DNA from: Ruminococcus flavefaciens | GTDB taxonomy: Bacteria > Bacillota > Clostridia > Oscillospirales > Ruminococcaceae | Assembly (NCBI GenBank): GCA_902796705.1 | Contig: CADBQF010000052.1 | Coordinates: forward strand, 1-8,903 | Direction: 5' to 3' | DNA length: 8,903 bases | In this document: piece by piece, positions 1-5,900 of the stretch | Numbering within the stretch: the first letter of the stretch is position 1 | Layout: the number at the start of each line of letters is the position of its first letter | The notes under the pieces: model-generated | Databases searched by the model: none | The model's input: the letters and a program-made list of their open reading frames with translations, nothing else | Told to the model about the DNA's origin: nothing | Position numbers and translations under genes: made by a program

Positions 1-50
1 AGATATGTGATTATTGGTATGTAGGAGATAAAGTGAAGAATCCGAAATAG
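1..50 (+). CDS. possible C-terminal tail of an upstream gene (partial)
   Basis: The third reading frame is open from the window edge and ends at TAG (48-50). The residual peptide reads ICDYWYVGDKVKNPK, a composition plausible for a real protein end (aromatic pair, then a basic polar tail). Only 15 codons are visible, so the product cannot be named, and the frame could be open by chance. The 80 bases to the next gene contain no clear hairpin terminator, so the upstream gene and the membrane protein at 131 may share a transcript. Low confidence. Confidence 0.25.
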   Translation, partial: ICDYWYVGDKVKNPK

Positions 51-58
51 TATTGAAC

Positions 59-133
59 AGAAAGGAACAGCAATAAAAAAAGTGGTCGATCCCGTATCAG
101 ATCAAAAAGCATAAGAAAGGACAAACAGCAATG
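59..133 (+). repeat. duplicated ribosome-binding region
   Basis: The string AGAAAGGA followed by ACAGCAAT occurs at 59-74 and again at 114-132. The second copy differs only by a CAA insert between the two blocks. The second copy is the Shine-Dalgarno and start region of the membrane-protein gene (ATG at 131). The first copy leads into ATA instead of ATG at 73-75. This is a direct reading of the sequence. Whether it reflects a tandem duplication of an initiation region or the start of a short leader peptide is inference. Confidence 0.5.
73..114 (+). other. possible 13-codon leader reading frame with non-canonical ATA start
   Basis: Directly after the first copy of the duplicated ribosome-binding motif, a frame runs from ATA (73-75) to TAA (112-114) and encodes IKKVVDPVSDQKA. 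The TAA abuts the Shine-Dalgarno AGAAAGGA of the following gene (114-121), a geometry typical of translational coupling or of a leader peptide. ATA is a very poor start codon. The frame is open upstream as far as the stop at 34-36 without any ATG, and the nearest GTG (82) is too far from the Shine-Dalgarno. It could equally be the remnant of a gene start that lost its ATG. Not recognised. Confidence 0.2.
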
Positions 134-628
134 ATATTGACAATTTTTCTTGCAATTGTTTTTTGTGCAGCAATTTCACTGATGCTGCTGTCAGCCGTCG
201 CATTTATTCAGGATAAGAAGTTTTTCTCATCTGCACCGAAGGAAGCTGTTGAGCTGCTTCAGCCGAGAAAACGTGAATTATTCTACGGTGCAAGAGTGAT
301 CGGCTGGACACTGATGATCTTCAGTCTGCTGATGATCGCAGGTGTCGGTGTCATCTCTATCTGGGACGGATTGCGAAACGGCTACTCTTTTGGACAGTTC
401 TTCCTGCGGTTCGTTTCCATTTTTACGGTCTACAAACTATATGACATGATCTGCTTCGACTGGTTTCTGCTTTGTAAGTTCAGGTTCTTTCAGTATTACT
501 TTCCCGAAGTAGAAAGCGTGTACAATGGCAGAAAATATGGCTATAATCTTAAAAGTCAACTGCTCAAGCTGCTTATTATTTTTCCGGCGGCATCTGCACT
601 TGCGGCTTGGATATGCAGCTTGTTTTGA
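131..628 (+). CDS. small polytopic membrane protein, function unknown
   Basis: This gene encodes 165 residues and I cannot assign a named family. Four hydrophobic stretches suggest transmembrane helices at about residues 3-26, 55-78, 88-112 and 145-164. The loop between helices 1 and 2 is rich in Lys/Arg (DKK near 28, RKR near 47), which by the positive-inside rule places it, and probably both termini on the appropriate sides, relative to the cytoplasm. The third helix region ends in an aromatic stretch (YDMICFDWFLL, then KFRFFQYYFPE), and a polar loop (GRKYGYNLKSQ) precedes the last helix. That pattern resembles unnamed membrane proteins I associate with Firmicutes, but I could not confirm this. 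There is no separate signal peptide, enzyme motif or binding motif. The ATG at 131 is supported by AGAAAGGA at 114-121, a 9-base spacing. The gene converges on gatD, with the palindromic element in between. It is a confident gene with no function assigned. Confidence 0.85.
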   Translation: MILTIFLAIVFCAAISLMLLSAVAFIQDKKFFSSAPKEAVELLQPRKRELFYGARVIGWTLMIFSLLMIAGVGVISIWDGLRNGYSFGQFFLRFVSIFTVYKLYDMICFDWFLLCKFRFFQYYFPEVESVYNGRKYGYNLKSQLLKLLIIFPAASALAAWICSLF

Positions 629-659
629 AAGGGATCACTTAATGCTGCCCCCAAATCGA

Positions 660-822
660 AGAACCTGTCCACATAGGGATTCATGCACGTCTTTTCGTCA
701 AATTTTGCCGGTGACTTCGTTAAAAATCCTTGAAGGGCGACAGCCCTTCGGCGGATCTTTGCCTTGCCACCGACAAAATTATGCCTGAAAATCCGTACAT
801 TCACCCTATGTGGACAGGTTCT
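660..822. repeat. 163-base palindromic (MITE-like) intergenic element
   Basis: Bases 660-678 are the exact reverse complement of 804-822, giving 19-base perfect terminal inverted repeats that contain GAACCTGTCCACATAGGG. The symmetry continues inward on almost one axis. 701-713 pairs with 768-780 (12 of 13), 722-729 pairs with 753-760 (7 of 8), and the centre is the hairpin 732-749. The whole element could therefore fold into one long imperfect cruciform or RNA hairpin. It encodes no transposase. Small open frames on both strands within it are by-products. The flanks carry AAAT at 653-656 and 824-827, which could be a target duplication, but four bases in AT-rich DNA prove little. I have the impression that similar palindromes recur in ruminococcal intergenic regions, but this is not verified here. 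It lies between convergent genes, where it may also block transcription from both sides. Confidence 0.75.
732..749. terminator. central GC-rich hairpin, possible bidirectional terminator
   Basis: GAAGGGC (732-738) and GCCCTTC (743-749) form a perfect 7-bp stem around a GACA tetraloop at the centre of the palindromic element. It lies between the convergent ends of the membrane-protein gene and gatD. Read on the minus strand, the stem is followed after a few bases by a run of five T, which could give modest intrinsic termination for the helicase-murT-gatD transcript. On the plus strand no T-run follows, so termination there is less convincing. No better terminator is visible in 629-832. Confidence 0.4.
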
Positions 823-832
823 AAAATAAAGA

Positions 833-1579
833 TCAGTGTCTGCTGAGAAGACGTTCCTTCATGACTTTGCGGCATTCGTTTTCGAGCTTGTCATCGAGGG
901 GGGCGAGTTTAATAGTTTCGCCGGAGCTTCTGCTGAGGCAGTAGGATATCATATAGTCTGATATCTCCGGGTTTTTAGCCAGACACGGGCCGTGCAGGTA
1001 GGTGGCGATGACGTTTTTCTCGAAATAGCCCTCATGTGAGCCGCCGGTGGTGTTGCCGTTGCCGGATATGACCTCACCGAGCGGGGTTTTTACGCCCTGA
1101 GTCTGACCGCCGTGGTTCTCGAAGCCGATGACATCGACTTTCTTTCCGGTGAAAGAAGTACGTATCATGATATTGCCTATACAGCGTTTTTTTCTGCTTG
1201 ACGGGGCAACTGTATAGTAATTGAAAAGTCCGAGACCGGGGATATCATTTCCGTCAGCGTCACGGTAATATTTTCCCATGAGCTGATATCCTCCGCAGAT
1301 CAGGAAGAGGAAAGTCCCGTTCCGGTAGGCTTTTTCGATGCCGTCCCTGCACCTGAGAAGATCATCGGAGATATGCTGCTGTTCGAGATCTGCACCGCCT
1401 CCGATGTAGATGAGGTCATATGACGTGAAATCCGGCTCAGGCGAATCGATAGAGTATTTGTCGATGATACATTCGATGCCACGCTTGCGGCAGCGGTAGC
1501 TGATTATCTCCATATTTCCGCTGTCGCCGTAGAGGTCGAGCATATCCGAATACATATGGAGTATCTTGATCTTATTCAT
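833..1579 (-). CDS. gatD: lipid II isoglutaminyl synthase, glutaminase subunit GatD
   Basis: This is a 248-residue class I glutamine amidotransferase-like protein of the CobB/CobQ type, close to the usual GatD length of about 240. GatD hydrolyses glutamine and hands ammonia to MurT, which amidates the alpha-carboxyl of D-Glu in the lipid II stem peptide at the cytoplasmic face of the membrane. The N-terminus has the typical KILHMYSDMLDLYGDSGN start. The nucleophile is Cys95 in LICGGYQLMG and the catalytic His is His196 in TYLHGP. IGFENHGG (residues 151-158) and YIGGGADLEQ (58-67) are further family motifs. The nucleophile and His are present, so the enzyme should be active. ATG at 1579 lies 8 bases after GGAGG (1588-1592), and the gene overlaps the murT stop by 8 bases, so translation is probably coupled and the two subunits made together. 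The family call is very secure because both partners are adjacent. Confidence 0.95.
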   Translation of the reverse strand: MNKIKILHMYSDMLDLYGDSGNMEIISYRCRKRGIECIIDKYSIDSPEPDFTSYDLIYIGGGADLEQQHISDDLLRCRDGIEKAYRNGTFLFLICGGYQLMGKYYRDADGNDIPGLGLFNYYTVAPSSRKKRCIGNIMIRTSFTGKKVDVIGFENHGGQTQGVKTPLGEVISGNGNTTGGSHEGYFEKNVIATYLHGPCLAKNPEISDYMISYCLSRSSGETIKLAPLDDKLENECRKVMKERLLSRH

Positions 1580-2936
1580 TTTTGCTTCCTCCGTGTTTTG
1601 AGATATAGCGTTTCAGAGCCGACCTTGTTGGCTGAACGGCTGTGTAGTTGGCGATGACGAATTTTCTTCCGGGAGTCGAAGCGAGTTCCTCGACGGCTTT
1701 GTCAAGGTCAGGGCGGACAACTATCTTAGAAGCATCATAGCCTGAACATTTTATCCTTACAGCGATATCGTAGGCTCTTGTACCGGAAGTCACAACTCTC
1801 GTCACACGCTCGAAGATGCTGAAATTGATATCCCATATCCACGAAACATCAAGGCCGTCAGCGATATTGTCGTTCAGCACGAAGAGAAGTTCCTTTTCGC
1901 CCTTCATCTCGTTCATCACACGGAGCGTCATGTTTGCACCGACCGGATCTTTGGCGAGGTTGAGAGTAGTCTTCCTGTCACCGAGCATGAAGTTCTCCAT
2001 ACGTCCGTTCTTGACGGTATATCCGGAAATAACGGCATCAGTGACTTTCTGGCTGATATTGTAGAGCTTTGCCGCAGAAGCAACAGCCGTCATGTTGTAT
2101 ACATTATAAATACTGTTGAGCTTAGGCGAATACGTATGGCCGCCGGCTGTGAATACAGGCTTTTCGAGGTCGATCCCGGAAGCTGTCATGTAAGGCTCAT
2201 GGTTTCCGAAGCCGCATTTCTTGCAGAGGAATTTGCCGATGTGCGAATACTGGTAATACTCATATTCGAGCGGCTCTCCGCAGAACGGGCAGAATCTTCC
2301 CTCCGAGGCTTCAAATATCTTGTCTGTAGCGAAAGCGTAAGGTTCAGCGTGGAAGTATCTGACGTTCTTGTTTTTGGGATTTGCTCTGCCGAGACGGGCG
2401 GTATTCGGATCATCGCCGTTGAGGATAAGATTTCCGCTGAAAGTCTTGCAGAAGCCGTTTATCTTCTGGATAAGAGTCTCCATTTCGCCGTTCCTGTCGA
2501 GCTGGTCACGGAAGAAGTTGAGGACGATGAGCGTTTCGAGCTTTATCTGTGAGTACACTACCGGAACGTGTGATTCGTCCGTTTCGAGGATAAGATAATC
2601 GGCTTTTACTCTGCCCGACATATCACAGTGGCGGAGCAGAAGGGAGCATATGCCTGTATCGAGGTTGTTTCCCTCCTTGTTTATGATTATCTTCTTTCCG
2701 CTTTTTTCAAAGAGCTGGGCGATGCAGTTGGTAACGGAAGTCTTTCCGTTAGTGCCTGTTACGGCGATGACAGGGCAGTCAACTTTGAATATCGAGCAGC
2801 ACTTATGGCGTGAGAGATGCCAAAGGATTATACCCGGCAGATTTCCGGCGTTCCTGCCGAAGAGATTGAGCGTTTTGACAATTATCTTGCCGAGGAGTAT
2901 GAGAAGTCTTTTCAATTTAAACCTCCGTTCCGGCAC
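1572..2936 (-). CDS. murT: lipid II isoglutaminyl synthase, Mur-ligase-like subunit MurT
   Basis: MurT is the ATP-dependent ligase half of the MurT/GatD complex that converts D-Glu of lipid II to D-isoglutamine. The protein has 454 residues from the GTG start at 2936. A basic hydrophobic N-terminus (LLILLGKIIVKTLNLFGR) may sit against the membrane. The Mur-ligase P-loop is VTGTNGKTSVTN (59-70). ETDE (118-121) and NFFRDQLDRNGE (140-151) are central-domain motifs. A four-Cys zinc-ribbon insertion, CPFC (216-219) with CKKC (238-241), is characteristic of MurT. The C-terminal DUF1727 domain contains KDPVGAN (329-335) and LNDNIADGLDVSWIWD (354-369), the region where an Asp important for activity lies in characterised MurT. 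The start is ambiguous: GTG at 2936 has GGAG (2945-2948) 8 bases away, while TTG at 2915 has the stronger GGAGG (2922-2926) 6 bases away and gives 447 residues. It follows the helicase gene by 27 bases and is probably co-transcribed with it. Confidence 0.93.
   Translation of the reverse strand: MPERRFKLKRLLILLGKIIVKTLNLFGRNAGNLPGIILWHLSRHKCCSIFKVDCPVIAVTGTNGKTSVTNCIAQLFEKSGKKIIINKEGNNLDTGICSLLLRHCDMSGRVKADYLILETDESHVPVVYSQIKLETLIVLNFFRDQLDRNGEMETLIQKINGFCKTFSGNLILNGDDPNTARLGRANPKNKNVRYFHAEPYAFATDKIFEASEGRFCPFCGEPLEYEYYQYSHIGKFLCKKCGFGNHEPYMTASGIDLEKPVFTAGGHTYSPKLNSIYNVYNMTAVASAAKLYNISQKVTDAVISGYTVKNGRMENFMLGDRKTTLNLAKDPVGANMTLRVMNEMKGEKELLFVLNDNIADGLDVSWIWDINFSIFERVTRVVTSGTRAYDIAVRIKCSGYDASKIVVRPDLDKAVEELASTPGRKFVIANYTAVQPTRSALKRYISKHGGSKNE
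1588..1592 (-). promoter_or_regulatory. gatD ribosome-binding site inside murT
   Basis: GGAGG on the minus strand, 8 bases before the gatD ATG, is embedded in the last codons of murT (those for Gly-Gly-Ser-Lys). It fixes the gatD start and implies that ribosomes finishing murT re-initiate on gatD. Confidence 0.8.
2922..2926 (-). promoter_or_regulatory. strong Shine-Dalgarno favouring a TTG start for murT
   Basis: GGAGG on the minus strand is followed after six bases (TTTAAA) by TTG at 2913-2915, in frame with murT. Starting there, the protein begins (M)KRLLILLGK, in keeping with a short basic-hydrophobic N-terminus. The competing upstream GTG (2934-2936) has only GGAG at 8 bases. Both are plausible; the TTG has the better Shine-Dalgarno and the GTG the better start codon. 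Confidence 0.5.
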
Positions 2937-2963
2937 AGAGCGGACTCCGTGCCTGAAAAGTTA

Positions 2964-5900
2964 TCATTCGTTTACGTAAGTTACTTTTCCGTCTTCACCG
3001 AAAGCGATGAATCCGGCATCTTTAGCAGATTTTATACCGAGCGAGACTGCGAGTTCGAGCGTGCTTGTAAGGCGTGAGAAACCGAAGAGGTGAGCAGTTT
3101 CACGCAGCAGGTCTTCTCTCTGCAAAGCTATCTGTCTCTGCATTATAAGGCGGATACCCTCCCTGTATTCTTCCGGAGGTATATCCTCAGCATCACGACG
3201 CTGACCTTCATCATATAAGGCTCTGCACTTGTCATAGCTTTCGGGGAGCTGTGAATTGAGCCATACGAATTCGGTATCCTTTGCAGAAGTCGTCTTGTGA
3301 GCGGTATTCTCAAAAGCCTGATCGAAAGTCCTCTTCATCGCCGTACCGGGACGTGTTATCCCCCACAGCGAGAATACTTTTTTCATGAGAGCAGAACGGC
3401 TGACGGGAGCTTCCGCCTTTAGTATATCCATGATGCAGGAGGATATCTTATCTGAATTTTCCGGAACAAAATCAGCCGATGTACCGAGCTGACCGCTGCG
3501 GAAAGAGACATACCTGCCGCAGAGTTCGGTGAGCGGGCTTGCTTCTTCTGTCTCAAAGACTATGGGAGAATTCTTTTTTTCCTCGCTGACTTTGTTTTCA
3601 GGGTGGCGGTAAGCGTTGAGGGCTTTGTTGAGTTCTTCCTCTATCCTGCCGAGGACTTTCTGCTTATTGTCGAGCCAGTCTATGATGTAAACGCTCATGA
3701 CGTTCCAGCCAAGACCTCTGAGGACTGACGGCTGGGAGAGTGTTCTGTCGTAGGCATTGCTGTTTTCATAGTGATCTTTTCCGCCGCAGTTTATACCGAG
3801 CAGGAACGAATCCGGATCGTCGGGATTCTTGACAGCGACATCTATCTTGTAATCGGAGCAGCCCACACCGCATTCGGCAGAATATCCGAGCTTGCCGAGT
3901 TCTTCTGCGATAACGGAAGCGAAGCCGTTCTTTCTGGCGGCAGTTCCGCTCCTTACAGGAAGAGCCGATCTTCCCTTTGCAGCGAATTCAAGGAAGCCTT
4001 TCAGTCCCTCAACGCCGTCTGAGCGTGTTCGTGAAAGGTCGATCATTTCAGGAGTTATGACAGAGAAAACTATCATCTCGCATCTTGAACGTGAGATAGC
4101 GACATTGAGCCGCCTCCAGCCGCCGTCCCTGTTGAGAGGGCCGAAGTTCATGGAGACTTTTCCGTCCTTGTCCGGGCCGTAGCCGACAGAGAACAGGATA
4201 ACATCACGTTCATCGCCCTGAACATTTTCGAGGTTCTTGATGAGGATAGGCTCATACTGTTCATTAGCCCATGTTTCGAGCTGAGGATCGTTCCTGTAAG
4301 CGTCAGTGAGCAGGTCGTCGATAAGATTCTGCTGCGGCATACTGAAAGTTACTACACCGATGCTGAGTTTGCGGAGTTCCGGATCGGCAAGGCGGCGAGC
4401 TATCTCGTCAACGATAGCCTGAGCTTCCGCCTTGTTCTGCTTGGTCGAACCCTTGTCATAGAAGCCGTCAACGTGTACCCAGCTCACCTTTGATACCTGA
4501 TCGTCGGGCGAGGGGAAGGTATAGAGCTTATTTTCATAGTATCTTGCATTGCTGTATGCGATAAGGCTCTCGTGGCGTGAACGGTAGTGCCAGAGCAGGT
4601 GTTTCTGCGGCATCGAGAGAGCGAGGCAGTCGTCGAGAACGCTTTCGAGGTCTTCCTTTTCGTAATTTTCCTCATCGACATTGCTTGCCGAGAAGAAGCT
4701 TGTCGGCGGGAGCTGTTTCGGATCTCCGACGACGATGACGTTTTCGCCTCTTGCGATAGCACCGACGGCTTCACAGGTCGGGAGCTGAGATGCCTCATCG
4801 AAGATAACGAGGTCGAATTTAGGATACGACGGATCGATGTACTGTGCGACGGAGATAGGACTCATGAGCATACACGGACACATTCTCCGGAGCAGGTTCG
4901 GTATGCTGTCGAAGAGTTTTCGTATCGACATCATGCGTCCGTTGCTCTTTATGGCTTTCTGGAGTATGCCGACCTCCGAGCTTGCGGCGGAAGTTCCGGC
5001 AGCAGGGACTCTTGCGGAGAGTTCGGCGGCGAGTTCCTTTATGGTGAGCTGTGAGAATTCATCGGAGACTTCCTTGAACCTGCGAATGCTCTCGTCGAAG
5101 AGCGTTCCCTGGAAATGTGAAAGCTCACGGCTTCCGGAGATAGTGTAAGTCACCATAGCTCTGCTTATATCGCTGTCAAATGAACTTATGATATCATCGG
5201 GAGAAGTCTTTCCTTCGAGGAATGCGTCTGCTGTCTCACCGATGCCGAGTTCACGGAGCTTTTTGCATATCCCGACGATGCCTGTCCATTCCTTGAGCTG
5301 CGGGAGTTCATTCGTGAGGTCGGCTGCTGTGTCGTCGGCGGACTGTATCCAGTCATCACCTGCAAGGAGCTTGTCTGTATCGACAGCAAACCTGTTTTTC
5401 AGTGTTTCGGCTGAAGCTGAGAGTTTGCCGAAGCTCTCTTTCATTGCGGCGGCAGCAGAGGAATACTGTGACGTATCGCTTCTCTGCGTGAATTTATCGG
5501 CACAGGCAGCAAGGAGAGCCGTCTTGTCGTTTTCGCTGAGTGACGAAGCTGCTGCGGCGGCACGTATCTTTTCTGAATGCTCTATCGAAGCTGTCAGAGC
5601 GTCGAGGTCGGTCTGTTCGCCCTGCCATGAATTGCCGAGGATATCCTTTGAAGCGTCGTTTATCTCGGCAGTCAGCGTGTTCATGCGGCTGATCTTTCCG
5701 AGAAGACCGGCTATATTGGCTTTTGTGACAGTCTTGGGAGACTTTGCATGAGCGGCAAGTTCCTTGACGAGCTTTGAACTTCCTGTCATTTTCGGAATGA
5801 ACCATTTTCCCTGAACGGTCTTCCAGTTGACGAGAGCTTTTCCGGCATCGTATGAGCAGACAGTCGGCTCGAATTTTGAAAGCACCTCTGCTTTGACTTC

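Noticed and set aside
53..81. TTGAAC as a -35 box for the membrane-protein gene
   Set aside because: No acceptable -10 hexamer lies 16-18 bases downstream; only an A-run is found there.
525..804. Open frames on both strands (87 and 82 codons) covering the intergenic palindrome
   Set aside because: They overlap the palindromic element and the end of the membrane-protein gene, have no ribosome-binding site and mirror each other because of the inverted repeat.
2136..2552. 138-codon plus-strand frame inside murT
   Set aside because: Antisense shadow of the MurT zinc-ribbon and central domain.
4587..5054. 155-codon plus-strand frame antisense to helicase motif regions
   Set aside because: It lies opposite the DEASQ and GDPKQLPP motifs; no start context and no recognisable domain.
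5188..5751. 187-codon plus-strand frame antisense to the helicase
   Set aside because: A Ser/Ala/Arg-rich low-complexity translation typical of a shadow frame; the opposite strand encodes conserved helicase-family sequence throughout.
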